Below, piece by piece: positions 17,210 through 26,145 of a stretch of 64,000 bases of DNA. Every line of letters begins with the position of its first letter. Position 1 is the first letter of the stretch. The translations under genes and the position numbers were made by a program. The notes under the pieces were generated by a model. The model did not search any database. It was not told where the DNA came from and saw only the letters and a program-made list of their open reading frames with translations. Location: assembly GCF_900110865.1 (NCBI RefSeq), contig NZ_FOFD01000001.1, forward strand, positions 248,001 to 312,000, read 5' to 3'. The stretch is from Natrinema salaciae. Lineage in GTDB: Archaea > Halobacteriota > Halobacteria > Halobacteriales > Natrialbaceae.

Positions 17210-18834
17210 AGGTACCCGAGGTCGGAGAGTCGGTCTTCGACGACTTCGTCGTCGGTCGCCGTGATCGGGGTTGGATCGTACGCCGGGTACGCCCGCTCCT
17301 CGCTCCCGTCGACGATCGGGAGCGGCTCGCCGTCCATCGCCTCGTCGATCGGCACGTCGAACAGCGAGCAGATCGTCGGTGCCACGTCGAATATCGTCGC
17401 GTCCTCGAGCGAGGCGGCGTGGTCGAAGGCCGGTCCGGTGGCGGCGACGACGCCGGTCGGTTTGTGGTTCCAGGGCTCCATCGGCTCGCCGAACCGCGGC
17501 TTCCCGAGGTCGGCGACGATCGCGTTGTCGAAACCGGCGGGAACCGTCACGATGTCGGGTGCCTCGTCGACGTGCGGTCCCTCGAAGTAGGTCTCCCTGG
17601 GCTCGACCGCCTCGAACATCGGGTCGCCCTCGGGCGTTCGAACGGCCGATAGCGCCTCGATGAGCTCCTCGCGAACGGTCTCGTACGCCCCGGTTGGGAC
17701 CCGTCCGTCGGGCTCGCGGCCCTCGAGATTGATCCGGACGCCGAGTTCGCTCTTCGAGCGGACGTACGCTCGCGATTCCGGAAAGTCGACCTGCTCGCTC
17801 GCCGCGCGGATCATATCGTTGGGCACGCGTCTGCCGATCGGCTCCTTCAGGCCGACGCGGTCGAGCGCTCCCGCGATGCGCTGGGTCGTGAGCCCGACGG
17901 TCGCGGCGAGGTTCATCGCCCGCTCGAGCGGGCTCGGCTCGTGATCGCCGGCCTCGGCACCCTCGAGGAGGTCGTTCTCCCAGGACCGCGACCAGTTCGG
18001 CATCCCCGCGCCGCCGCTCCGGCCGGTCACGTACCCCTCGTCCCGGAGGAACTCGTTTACTCGGAACTCGTCGCCGGTCACTTTCCCCATGCCGTGGTCG
18101 CTGACGATCAGGACGTTTTCGGGGTTGGTCCGCTCGAGCGTTTCCGCGAGCTGTCGGTCGACCTCGCGGTAAACCGCCTCGATCGCCCGCTTGTCGCCGG
18201 GTCGCTCGTGGAACACCGAGTCGGTCTGCTGGAACTGGACGAACCCGAACTCTGGGTCGAACCGCCGGGCGAGATAGCGAAACGCCGATCCCCGGAGCTC
18301 GACCGTCCGTTCGTACCCCTCGATCGACCGGTCCGGCTTCGGCCCGCTCTGGGGGTAGAGCCAGTAGTCGCCGCCACACGCCAGCTTCACGTCCTCGAGG
18401 ACCCCCTCCGGGTGACAGCTCGGGTCCTCCGGGGCGGTCAGCCCGGGGATCAACGCGCCGTCGAACTCCCGTGCGGGATGGGTCACGGGCACGTTGACGA
18501 CGACGCTCGTGAACCCGCGGTCGCTTAACAGCTCCCAGACCGGCCGCTCCCGGACGTGGGTCGCGTTGACCACGTCCCAGTCGTAGCCATCGAACGAGAG
18601 AAAATCGTAGACGCCGTGCTTGCCCGGGTTCTTGCCGGTGTAGAGAGACGGCCACGCGCTCGCGGTCCACGGCGGAATCTGGGACTCGAGCGGTCCCGCA
18701 GTCCCCGCTTCGAACAGCCGCTCGAGCGTCGGAAGCTCGTCCGACTCGAACAGCGGCTCGAGCACCGGCCGACAGCCGGCATCCAGCCCAACGACGAGCA
18801 GACGAAGGTTCCCTTCGTCAGTCGAACCTGCCAT
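17206..18834 (-). CDS. Alkaline phosphatase superfamily (type I phosphodiesterase-like) protein
   Basis: A 542-residue cytoplasmic-looking protein (no signal). It carries the superfamily metal ligands: LVVGLDAG (Asp18), a nucleophile-region Thr/Ser in IPPWTASAWPSLYTGKNPGKHG, and VSDHGMGK. It ends in EDRLSDLGYL, a tail shared with the second such protein at 41286-42878. The family includes nucleotide pyrophosphatases, phosphoglycerate mutases and phosphotransferases of surface glycans. The start codon lies 24 nt after an ATAACAAAGC element. Its partner in the operon is the FemAB-like GNAT. The substrate cannot be read from sequence. Confidence 0.82.
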   Translation of the reverse strand: MAGSTDEGNLRLLVVGLDAGCRPVLEPLFESDELPTLERLFEAGTAGPLESQIPPWTASAWPSLYTGKNPGKHGVYDFLSFDGYDWDVVNATHVRERPVWELLSDRGFTSVVVNVPVTHPAREFDGALIPGLTAPEDPSCHPEGVLEDVKLACGGDYWLYPQSGPKPDRSIEGYERTVELRGSAFRYLARRFDPEFGFVQFQQTDSVFHERPGDKRAIEAVYREVDRQLAETLERTNPENVLIVSDHGMGKVTGDEFRVNEFLRDEGYVTGRSGGAGMPNWSRSWENDLLEGAEAGDHEPSPLERAMNLAATVGLTTQRIAGALDRVGLKEPIGRRVPNDMIRAASEQVDFPESRAYVRSKSELGVRINLEGREPDGRVPTGAYETVREELIEALSAVRTPEGDPMFEAVEPRETYFEGPHVDEAPDIVTVPAGFDNAIVADLGKPRFGEPMEPWNHKPTGVVAATGPAFDHAASLEDATIFDVAPTICSLFDVPIDEAMDGEPLPIVDGSEERAYPAYDPTPITATDDEVVEDRLSDLGYL

Positions 18835-18857
18835 AGACGCGTTGTCCGTTCGCCCGT

Positions 18858-18867
18858 GCTTTGTTAT
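18858..18867 (-). promoter_or_regulatory. ATAACAAAGC element
   Basis: Exact copy on the minus strand; its 3' end is 24 nt before the ATG of the 17206-18834 gene, at the position of a haloarchaeal TATA box. Confidence 0.65.
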
Positions 18868-19080
18868 GTAACCGCTGGCCGACTGTAAGCTCGTGCTGGC
18901 GGCTGTACGGTTGGGATAGCGGTTCAGATGGTGTGACTGTCACCAGCAGCCGGGGCGTGTAAGGAGTTGTTGACTCGCGGTCGGCGCCCGGTATCACCCC
19001 TATCACTAAGGGGTCGCTCGGTGCCCTCTCACGTCGATGACCGTCGCGCCACCGATAAATTCCTCGCGCGGATCCGAACG

Positions 19081-20202
19081 ATGATCAGTGCAACCCCTTC
19101 CGTGTTCGACACCTCGTTCTCGCGGTCGGGGACGGGTATCGACGCGTTCGTCGACCGACACGCCCCCGACGTGCGGACCACTTACTACGGCGCCGGGAAG
19201 GTCGCGCTCCGGGACGGCCTCGCCGGCGTCGTCGACGCTGGCGGGAACGTCATCGTCCCATCCTATCTCTCGCCCGCCGTCGTCGAACCGCTCTACGAAC
19301 TCGGGCTCGAGTCGCGGTTCTACGCCATCGACGAGTCGCTCGCGCCGGACTTCGCCGATCTCGAGGACCGGATCGACGACGACACCGTCGCCATCATGTC
19401 GGTCAACTACTTCGGCTTCCCACAGCCCGGCCTCGAGCGACTCGCCGCCCTGACCGACGAGTACGACTGTTACCACATCGACGACAACGCCCACTCGCCG
19501 CTCAGCGTCCACGACGGAACGCTGCTGGGGACCCACGGCGACCTCGGGATCACGACCCTGCGGAAACTGCTCCCGGTCCCTGACGGCGCGTTACTCTACT
19601 GTGCCGACGAGGAACTCCGCGAGCGGTTCGTCCCGTCGTCGCTGGCCGGCAGATCGGACCGCGTCGCCGCGACCGACTGCCGGTTCGTGGTCACCTCGCT
19701 GGCCGAGTCCGTCCTCGAGACCAGTCAGTCGCTTCATCAATCGGTCGAGGCGTTGCTCGACGACGGGCCCGACGACTCGTGGTCCGTGGATCCGGTCGGC
19801 CGATACGAGGCGGCCAAAACCCCCATGTCGAAGATTTCCGGGATCGTCGTCGACGCCGCCGACCTGGTCGGGATCCGGACCGCGCGCCGGGAGAACTTTC
19901 GGGCCTGGCGGCGCGTGCTCGACAGCCGCGACGACCTGTCGCCGTTCTACGAGGCGCTGCCGGCGGGGATCAGTCCCTACGAGTTCCCCGTCCGCGCGAG
20001 CGAGCCGGCGGCGTTCCTCGCGGAACTCGAGGACTGCGGCGTCGTCGGCGCTCACACCTGGCCGATACTCCGCGAGTCCGTTCGCGAGAGCGACGCGTAC
20101 GAGACCGCGATCCGATACTCACAGGAGGTCGTCGGGCTGCCGGTTCACCAGGGGATTGACCCCTCGTCGATCGAGGCGGTCGGCGACCGCCTTCGACGGT
20201 AG
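19081..20202 (+). CDS. DegT/DnrJ/EryC1/StrS-like PLP-dependent protein
   Basis: A 373-residue fold-type I PLP enzyme. VTIVPSYL-like strands (NVIVPSYLSPAVVEPLY), HIDDNAHSPLS (the PLP-binding Asp) and TTLRKLLPVPDGALL (the Schiff-base Lys position) match the DegT family, though it is divergent from the true sugar aminotransferase at 53617. It probably modifies a keto-sugar in surface-glycan synthesis. ATG 19081 is about 25 nt after a TATA-like GATAAAT (19054-19060), hence leaderless; an in-frame start at 18967 lies upstream of that box. It is divergent from the phosphatase/GNAT operon. Confidence 0.78.
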   Translation: MISATPSVFDTSFSRSGTGIDAFVDRHAPDVRTTYYGAGKVALRDGLAGVVDAGGNVIVPSYLSPAVVEPLYELGLESRFYAIDESLAPDFADLEDRIDDDTVAIMSVNYFGFPQPGLERLAALTDEYDCYHIDDNAHSPLSVHDGTLLGTHGDLGITTLRKLLPVPDGALLYCADEELRERFVPSSLAGRSDRVAATDCRFVVTSLAESVLETSQSLHQSVEALLDDGPDDSWSVDPVGRYEAAKTPMSKISGIVVDAADLVGIRTARRENFRAWRRVLDSRDDLSPFYEALPAGISPYEFPVRASEPAAFLAELEDCGVVGAHTWPILRESVRESDAYETAIRYSQEVVGLPVHQGIDPSSIEAVGDRLRR

Positions 20203-20230
20203 CCGAGCGCGGTCGGGGCCCGAACGCGAC

Positions 20231-21979
20231 TCAGTCCGCCCGGTTCGCGTCGCGTTCGGCCGCCGAGTCAGACAGCGCCGCCCGAACGTCCGCGTGTAAC
20301 GCGTACGTCCGTTCGCCCGAGCGCTCGAGAAGGTCCGCCGTTCGGAGCTCCGACAGGAGACTCTGGACCGCGACCCGCGACCGCTCGACCCGGGCGGCGA
20401 CGGTCTCCGTTCGGAGGTGGCCGTCCGTCGCGAACACGGCCAGAATCGCTTCGGCGGTTTCCACCGAACACTGCGATCCATCGCACGCGCGAGCAACTCG
20501 ATCACCGACCCACGGGACGTCGAGAAGCTCCTCGATATCGCGTTCCTCGTCGGCGACGACGAATCCCGGCTCCGCCGCCGCTTCCTCCCCCGCGTCGCCC
20601 TCGTCGACGGACGTGTATCCGAATTCGATGTCGTCACCGCCCGCCTGGACGATCGGCGTCTCGGCGTCGCCGGACGCCCCGTCGTCGTCTCCCTCGTCAC
20701 CGCCGCGCTCGGCGTAGGGCTGCTCGCGCTGGAGTTCGCGGACGACGTCGCGCAACTGGTCGTTCTCCGATCGGATTCGTTTCAGCGTCGCCGTCCGGGA
20801 CTCGAGCGCCGCTTCGAGGGCCTCGATCCGGTCGTCGCGTGCGTCGAGCGTCTCCCGTAGCTCGTCGCGCTCGGCCTCGAGGTCGGCGATCTCCTCGTGG
20901 AGCCGGCGCAGGTCCTCGTCGGAGCCGGGCAGCTGCGACTGGACCGTCTCCGTGTTCTGCAGGGCGTCGGCCATCTGTCTGGCCGCGCTCGAGACGTCCC
21001 GGGCCGAGGACAGCTCGTCCTCCAGGGTCTCGATCCGCGTCTCCTTCTTCTCGAGTTCGGCCTCGAGCTCGTTGATCCGGTCCCGTTCCCGGTCCTTGCG
21101 CTCGGAGATCTCCTGGAGATCGCCGACCAGCGCGTCGGAGACGGACTTGAGTTCGGGCCGCTCGAAGTCGTCGAGGCCGGGCGTCGCACCGGCGTCGAAG
21201 GTTCGCTTCCGGCGGAACTGGATCTTCCGGACGTCGACTTCGGTCCAGTCCGTCTGGACGAAGGCCTGTCCGTCGTCGAGCTCCGAGACGAGCTCCGAGT
21301 ACTCGGTGTCGATGATTCGCCCGACGACCTTCGTGTCGTTGTCCCAGGTCAGGCGGTGCCAGACGAGCCAGTTGGCCTGCGTGATGAAGTCCTTCTTGAC
21401 GTCGGCCGGCCGCTGGCTGATACCGAGAATCCCGAGGCCGTGTTTGCGGCCGCGCTTGCTGATCTTGATCAGCAGGTTCCCGGTCTCGCCGACGCCGCCG
21501 CCCTCCGGAATATACTCGTGGACCTCCTCGACGACCAGCAGAAACGGCTTCTTGAGCTTCTTTTCCTTGACGAACAGCTGGCGGGCGATCTTTCTGAGCA
21601 ACTCGTCGGCCACGTCCTCGTCGAGGTAGCCGGAGACGTCGAGAATGACGGGGACGTTCTCCTCGAGCGCGAGCGAGGCCATCTGCTCGGCGTGCTCCGG
21701 CCCGATCTGGATGTCGCACTCCTCGTCCGCCCCGGCGTGGAGCATCTCGTACTCCTCTTTGAGCCCGTAGTACTCCCCGTCCGTGTCGACGATGAGGAGC
21801 GGATAGCCGGCCTCGAGCAGTTCCTCGGCGATGACCGACGCGGTGTTCGACTTCCCCGAACCGGACTTGCCGGTGACGAACCCGCGCCCGGTGAGCAGTT
21901 CGACCACGGGCAGTCTCAGGTCGGCACCGTCGGCCGTCTCGCCGACGCGGATCTGGCGCTGCTGGGAGTCGTCGCTCAC
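20231..21979 (-). CDS. HerA-like ATPase with coiled coil and C-terminal winged helix
   Basis: A 582-residue protein. Residues 1-270 are a HerA/DUF87 P-loop ATPase with Walker A GKSGSGKS (37-44), Walker B in FLLVVEEVHEY and the sensor region LGILGISQRPADVKK. About 275-410 is a coiled coil, followed by an acidic linker and a C-terminal winged-helix segment (AEAILAVFATDGHLRTETVAARVERSR region). HerA proteins are hexameric DNA translocases in repair or segregation; without a NurA neighbour its role is unclear. The start is a GTG that overlaps the stop of a 12-codon upstream ORF (GTGA). Confidence 0.82.
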   Translation of the reverse strand: MSDDSQQRQIRVGETADGADLRLPVVELLTGRGFVTGKSGSGKSNTASVIAEELLEAGYPLLIVDTDGEYYGLKEEYEMLHAGADEECDIQIGPEHAEQMASLALEENVPVILDVSGYLDEDVADELLRKIARQLFVKEKKLKKPFLLVVEEVHEYIPEGGGVGETGNLLIKISKRGRKHGLGILGISQRPADVKKDFITQANWLVWHRLTWDNDTKVVGRIIDTEYSELVSELDDGQAFVQTDWTEVDVRKIQFRRKRTFDAGATPGLDDFERPELKSVSDALVGDLQEISERKDRERDRINELEAELEKKETRIETLEDELSSARDVSSAARQMADALQNTETVQSQLPGSDEDLRRLHEEIADLEAERDELRETLDARDDRIEALEAALESRTATLKRIRSENDQLRDVVRELQREQPYAERGGDEGDDDGASGDAETPIVQAGGDDIEFGYTSVDEGDAGEEAAAEPGFVVADEERDIEELLDVPWVGDRVARACDGSQCSVETAEAILAVFATDGHLRTETVAARVERSRVAVQSLLSELRTADLLERSGERTYALHADVRAALSDSAAERDANRAD

Positions 21980-22014
21980 CGAGTCACCACCTCGACCGCC
22001 TGCGACTCGTTCAT
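21976..22014 (-). CDS. Putative 12-codon upstream ORF of the HerA-like gene
   Basis: ATG 22014 encodes MNESQAVEVVTR and stops in the GTGA overlap with the HerA-like start. An AATATTCAA element about 33 nt upstream could be the TATA box. It may allow leaderless loading followed by reinitiation at the GTG. Confidence 0.35.
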   Translation of the reverse strand: MNESQAVEVVTR

Positions 22015-22474
22015 GGTATCAGTACAGTTCGAACACGCGACCTTGAATATTGGCCCCGTCACGGCAGCCGAGTCGCTATCGAGCGAGGTCGTGCTCGAGC
22101 CGGCCGCAGGCCGTGGTATTGATAACCACACCCGAAGAACAGTTATGTCATCCCGGACGAATGATATCGGTGTTCGCCGACCGATGATTCCGACCACACT
22201 CCAGATTCGCTTCGCCGGCCGCGCTCCGGTCGCGAAGTGGATCGTCGCGTCCGCGACCGCGCCCGGTTCCGGGCGCGGCGGCGGAGACGGCGCTCGTGGA
22301 CGGAATCCGAACCGGTCGCTTCGGTCGAATCCGGTCGGCATCGGCTCCGTCCGCGCCGCGTAGATCGCTGCTCGGCCGGATGGCCAACCGGGCTGGTTTT
22401 CGGGACGTCCCCTCCGCCTGCCAGGTGAGTTCGGCGACCGGCCGGCGGGATCGCGACGGCGCGGGGAGCCACGC

Positions 22475-22543
22475 TCCCCCGTGGTGTACTGGCCAACACG
22501 CGGGCCGCGGCCCGAACGTCGAGTTCGATTCTCGACGGGGGCA
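22475..22543 (+). ncRNA. tRNA-like element lacking an anticodon loop
   Basis: It folds as a tRNA cloverleaf: acceptor TCCCCCG/CGGGGGC (six of seven pairs), D-stem GTGT/ACAC with GG in the loop, and T-arm TCGAG-TTCGATT-CTCGA with the TTCRANN loop. The anticodon arm is CGGGC-CGCG-GCCCG, a 5-bp stem with a 4-nt loop, so there is no U33 and no room for an anticodon. It cannot decode. It may be a tRNA pseudogene or a structured leader, because the next gene starts 2 nt after it. Confidence 0.45.
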
Positions 22544-22544
22544 T

Positions 22545-22895
22545 ATGGATCGACAACCCAGTGTCGTCGTCGCGACGCTCACCGTGCGCGTCCCGCTCGG
22601 CGCGACCGGTGACCTCGCCGACGGCGCAGTTCGAATCGTGAAGCGAATCGAGACTGTCGACGCGATCGCCGACGCCGACGTGCGGCGGATTTCGCCCGGA
22701 CTCAACGATACGATCGTTGACCTCCGCGTCCGCGTCGAACTCGACGCGCCCGTCGACGACGACCCACCCGACGCGCTCGCGAGACGCGAACTCGAGGCTG
22801 GCGTCGGCGTCGACAACGTCGACAGCGTCGACAGCGTCGACCGCGTCGACCGGGACGTGCCGCCGAGAGCGGAGGTCGGTTGTCGGAGTCGCTGA
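22545..22895 (+). CDS. Conserved-looking haloarchaeal hypothetical protein
   Basis: A 116-residue product with a regular alpha/beta pattern (VVVATLTVRVPLG, ADVRRISPGLNDTIVDLRVRVEL) and good haloarchaeal coding composition, except for a C-terminal run of VDSVD/VDRVD repeats encoded by 9-bp units near 22820-22860. The ATG follows the tRNA-like element by 1 nt. The gene is convergent with the XPB helicase. I do not recognise the family; coding is supported mainly by composition. Confidence 0.5.
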   Translation: MDRQPSVVVATLTVRVPLGATGDLADGAVRIVKRIETVDAIADADVRRISPGLNDTIVDLRVRVELDAPVDDDPPDALARRELEAGVGVDNVDSVDSVDRVDRDVPPRAEVGCRSR

Positions 22896-22941
22896 AACGG
22901 GTCACCGATCGCGACCGCATCGATCGGGTGTTCACCGACTG

Positions 22942-24858
22942 TCAGTTGCTCCGATCGTCCTCGCGGTCGACCGTCCGCTCGCGGACCGTCATCCCCTTGC
23001 GACCGAGGTGCTGGAGCCGTCGCCGGGCGAAATCCTCCTCCCGCGTCCCCCGCGTCGCGAGGACGTAGACCAGCGCGCCGCCGGCCGGCCGCATGGTTCG
23101 CCCCGCTCGCTGGGTGCCCTGCCGTCGCGAGCCGCCAAGCCCGGAGGCGACGATCGCCAGATCCGCGGTCGGCAGGTCGATCCCCTCGTCGCCGACGCGA
23201 GAGATGAGCAACAGATCGCGTTCATCCCGCCGGAACTCCTCGAGCAGCCGTCGGCGCTCGTGGTGGGGTGTCTCGCCGCTGAGGAACGGGACGTCGAGGG
23301 CGTCGGAGAGCTCTCGACCCTGCTCCAGGTAGTCGACGAAGACGAGCGCCTTCGAATCGGGGTGGGCCGACAGCAGGTATCGCACCTCGTCGATCTTGCC
23401 CCGATTGCGGGCGGCGATCCGATACTTCTCCTGCCCGTCGGCCGAGCCGTAGGCGTTCGCCTGTTCGTCGTCGCCCCACGGCACGTACCGGATCTCGAGT
23501 TCGGGTTCGGCGACGTGCCCGGCGTCGAACAGGGCCTCCCAGTCGGTGCCGATCGGCGGGCCGACGAGGGTGAAGATCTCGGTCTGGCGGTCGTCTTCCC
23601 GGATGGGGCTGGCGCTGAGCCCCAGGCGGTGTTTGGACTGGAGGTGCGTACTCCGCCGGTACACGTCCGAGGGGACGTGCTGGCACTCGTCGAAGATCAC
23701 CAGCCCCCACTCGCGGTCGTCGAACAGCGACCGGTGCCGGTCCATGCCGGCGATCTGGTACGTGGCGATCGTCACCGGCCGCACGTTCTTCTGCCCGCCG
23801 TGGTACTGGCCGATCTGGTGGGGCTCGAGCGAGGTGTACTCCGCGATCGCGTCGGCCCACTGTCCCGCGAGGTCGCGACTCGGCACTAGCACGAGGGTCT
23901 CGCCCTCGACGTGGGCCATCGCACCGGTCGCGGCGACCGTCTTCCCGCTGCCCGGCGGCCCGACGAAGACGCCCTCGCCGGCCTCGGCGAAGCGATCGAC
24001 CCAGGTCCGCTGGTAGTCCCGCAGGCTGACCCGCAGGTCGATCGGTAGTTCCTCCCCGGACTCGAGTTCGCGGTGGTCCTGGACCGGATAGCCGGCCTCG
24101 TAGAGGAGCCGCTTGATCGCGGCCTCCGCCCCCTCCCGAACCCAGTCTTCGGTCTCGGAGATCGGCGCGTGGACGTGTTCCTCGTCGAGTTTCTGCCGGG
24201 CGACGTTCCCCATGATTTCCGGGCTCTGGGCCTCGAGCACGGTGTAGCCGTCCTCGTGAGTGACGAGCCGGAACTGGTGGGCGCGCTCCCACTGGCTCTG
24301 GACCCAGTCCTCGAGCGCGTCGGAGCGCTGGCCCAGCGCCTGCCGCATCGTCCGCGCGAGGTCGTCGACGGAGTCGTGTGGCGTCCCCCAGACGTCCGCC
24401 GGTCGGACGACGTAGCGGTAGCCCTGCTCGCCGTTGGCGTCGGCGAGGTGCGCGAACTGCGAGAGCTGCGCGCGGGTGAACTGGTCGGGTCGATCGACGA
24501 CGATCTCCCGTCGCTTCGGGAAGACGACCACCCGCTCGCGGTCGGTGAGGTCCTCGAGTTCGGCGGGGTACCAGACCACGGGATCGGTCGAGACGGCGTG
24601 GCGCTCGAGGTCGCCGCGCTCGGCGAGGGCCTCGAGCCGCTCGGTCGCCTCCTCGTGGGAGAGCTCGAGGGCGCGGGAGACGGCCGCGGCGGTCAGCACC
24701 GGCCGCCCCTCCCGCTGGCTGGCGTCGTGGAAGTCGGCGATCGTGAACGCGTCGTCGGCGGTCGCTTCGCCGCGGTCGCCCGCCTCGCCGGCGTCGGCCG
24801 ACTCCGGTGGTCGGCTCCGCTGTTCGTCGGAGGATGTCGAAGAACGGTCGTCGGTCAC
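22942..24858 (-). CDS. rad25: XPB/Rad25-type DNA repair helicase
   Basis: A 638-residue superfamily 2 helicase. An acidic N-terminal extension with a winged-helix-like segment (residues about 40-95) precedes a region resembling the XPB damage-recognition domain. Then come LRDYQRTWVDRF, Walker A GPPGSGKT (300-307), VIFDECQHVPSD (a DEAH-box variant), GLSASPIRED, and the C-terminal motifs KALVFVDYLEQG and GTQRAGRTMRP. XPB unwinds DNA in nucleotide excision repair and transcription. The start is GTG 24858. Confidence 0.92.
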   Translation of the reverse strand: MTDDRSSTSSDEQRSRPPESADAGEAGDRGEATADDAFTIADFHDASQREGRPVLTAAAVSRALELSHEEATERLEALAERGDLERHAVSTDPVVWYPAELEDLTDRERVVVFPKRREIVVDRPDQFTRAQLSQFAHLADANGEQGYRYVVRPADVWGTPHDSVDDLARTMRQALGQRSDALEDWVQSQWERAHQFRLVTHEDGYTVLEAQSPEIMGNVARQKLDEEHVHAPISETEDWVREGAEAAIKRLLYEAGYPVQDHRELESGEELPIDLRVSLRDYQRTWVDRFAEAGEGVFVGPPGSGKTVAATGAMAHVEGETLVLVPSRDLAGQWADAIAEYTSLEPHQIGQYHGGQKNVRPVTIATYQIAGMDRHRSLFDDREWGLVIFDECQHVPSDVYRRSTHLQSKHRLGLSASPIREDDRQTEIFTLVGPPIGTDWEALFDAGHVAEPELEIRYVPWGDDEQANAYGSADGQEKYRIAARNRGKIDEVRYLLSAHPDSKALVFVDYLEQGRELSDALDVPFLSGETPHHERRRLLEEFRRDERDLLLISRVGDEGIDLPTADLAIVASGLGGSRRQGTQRAGRTMRPAGGALVYVLATRGTREEDFARRRLQHLGRKGMTVRERTVDREDDRSN

Positions 24859-25004
24859 TGCCGAGTCGTAACGGGGGTGCGGGTAAACCGATTTCGTTCG
24901 CCGTCAGCCGGCCGCTCGAATCCGGGTCCGCGCCCGGCGACCGAGCGGGGCCGTCCCCTCGCGTCCGGATAGCTATATTTGACTGGATCGCATGGCATTC
25001 CAGT

Positions 25005-25193
25005 ATGTACCGCGCAATCCTCCCGGAGGGACAGATCGAATGCGACCGGTACGACCACATCGAGAACGGCGTCGAGCTCTACGACGGTGACGACGAGTTC
25101 ATCGCGTTCGTCCCCTACGCGAACCTCCACGCGTTGGCAGACGAGAACCTCTACACCGGTGACTCCACCGAGGAGGAGCGGTCGATCATGTAG
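25005..25193 (+). CDS. Small conserved haloarchaeal hypothetical protein (62 aa)
   Basis: The protein MYRAILPEGQIECDRYDHIE and onward is acidic and ends ERSIM. A TATA-like AGCTATATTT (24971-24980) about 28 nt upstream fits a leaderless start at ATG 25005. Its stop overlaps the convergent TFB stop by 8 bp. It looks like a compact beta-rich domain; function unknown. Confidence 0.72.
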   Translation: MYRAILPEGQIECDRYDHIENGVELYDGDDEFIAFVPYANLHALADENLYTGDSTEEERSIM

Positions 25194-26145
25194 CAGGCTG
25201 CTGATCGATCGCCTCGAGCTGCTCGCGGTACCGGTTTCGGACGGTGACGACGGTCGTCTGTGCGGTATCGGCGACGGCTCGCTGCGGGATCGTCTCGTCG
25301 CAGAGCAGTCCGGCGGCGTAGATGGCGGCGGCGGCGAACCCGGTCGGTGACTTGCCCGAGTGCAGTCCCTGCTCGGTCGTCCGATCGATGATCTCGATGG
25401 CCTTGGTCTCGACGTCCTTGTCGACGTCCAGTTCCGAACAGAAGCGCGGGACGAACTGCCGGGGATTCGTCGGCTCCAGGTTGATGTCCAGTTCGTCCGC
25501 GATGTATCGGTACGTCCGCCCGATCTCGCGCTGATCGACGCGCGAAACGGACGTCACTTCCTCGAGACTGCGGGGAATATCCTCCTTCCGGCACGCGGTG
25601 TAGAGGGCGCTGGTCGCGACGCCCTCGATCGATCGGCCGCGGATGAGGTCCCGCTCGAGCGCCTGTCGGTAGATGACGCTCGCGGTCTCCTTGACCGGCT
25701 TGGGGACGCCGAGCGCGCTCACCATCCGGTCGATCTCGGAGAGGGCGTACTTGAGGTTGCGTTCGCCCGCGTTTTTCGTCCGGATTCGTTCCTGCCAGAC
25801 GCGAAGTCGATGGAGCTGGCCGTGTTTGTCGGCCGACATCGAGTGGCCGTTGGCATCCTTGTTGCGCCAGTCGATAGTCGTCGTCAGCCCCCGGTCGTGC
25901 ATCGACTGGGTCAGCGGCGCACCGACGCGGGACAGCTCGTCGTGCTCTTGTGCGTTGAAGGCCCGCCATTCCGGTCCGTAATCGATGGGCTCTTCGGTAA
26001 GGACGAGCCCACACTCTTCACAGACCTGTTCACCGCGGTCCGGGTCGTGGACGATCGTGTCAGTCTCGCAGTCGGGACACAGATCAGCGTCAACCTCCTC
26101 CGACTGTGATTCGCTGCTGTGTTGATCGATTATAGACCGCGTCAT
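25186..26145 (-). CDS. tfb: Transcription initiation factor IIB (TFB)
   Basis: A 319-residue TFB with an N-terminal zinc ribbon (LCPDCETDTIV and VCEECGLVL), the B-finger/reader region (YGPEWRAFNAQEHDELSRVGAPLT) and two cyclin folds (from about residues 115 and 215). TFB bridges TBP-promoter DNA and RNA polymerase and reads the BRE. Haloarchaea carry several TFBs that serve different promoter sets. A TATA-like CCCTTACAG about 30 nt upstream suggests a leaderless mRNA. Whether this one serves the nearby glycan promoters is unknown. Confidence 0.95.
   Translation of the reverse strand: MTRSIIDQHSSESQSEEVDADLCPDCETDTIVHDPDRGEQVCEECGLVLTEEPIDYGPEWRAFNAQEHDELSRVGAPLTQSMHDRGLTTTIDWRNKDANGHSMSADKHGQLHRLRVWQERIRTKNAGERNLKYALSEIDRMVSALGVPKPVKETASVIYRQALERDLIRGRSIEGVATSALYTACRKEDIPRSLEEVTSVSRVDQREIGRTYRYIADELDINLEPTNPRQFVPRFCSELDVDKDVETKAIEIIDRTTEQGLHSGKSPTGFAAAAIYAAGLLCDETIPQRAVADTAQTTVVTVRNRYREQLEAIDQQPAT

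Noticed and set aside
20897-22363. Long plus-strand open frame of 488 codons opposite the HerA-like gene
   Set aside because: It is antisense to a gene with clear Walker motifs; its composition follows the mirrored codon pattern of the real gene and shows no domain.
22475-22543. Functional tRNA gene
   Set aside because: No anticodon loop and a mismatched first acceptor pair, so it cannot decode; kept only as a tRNA-like element.
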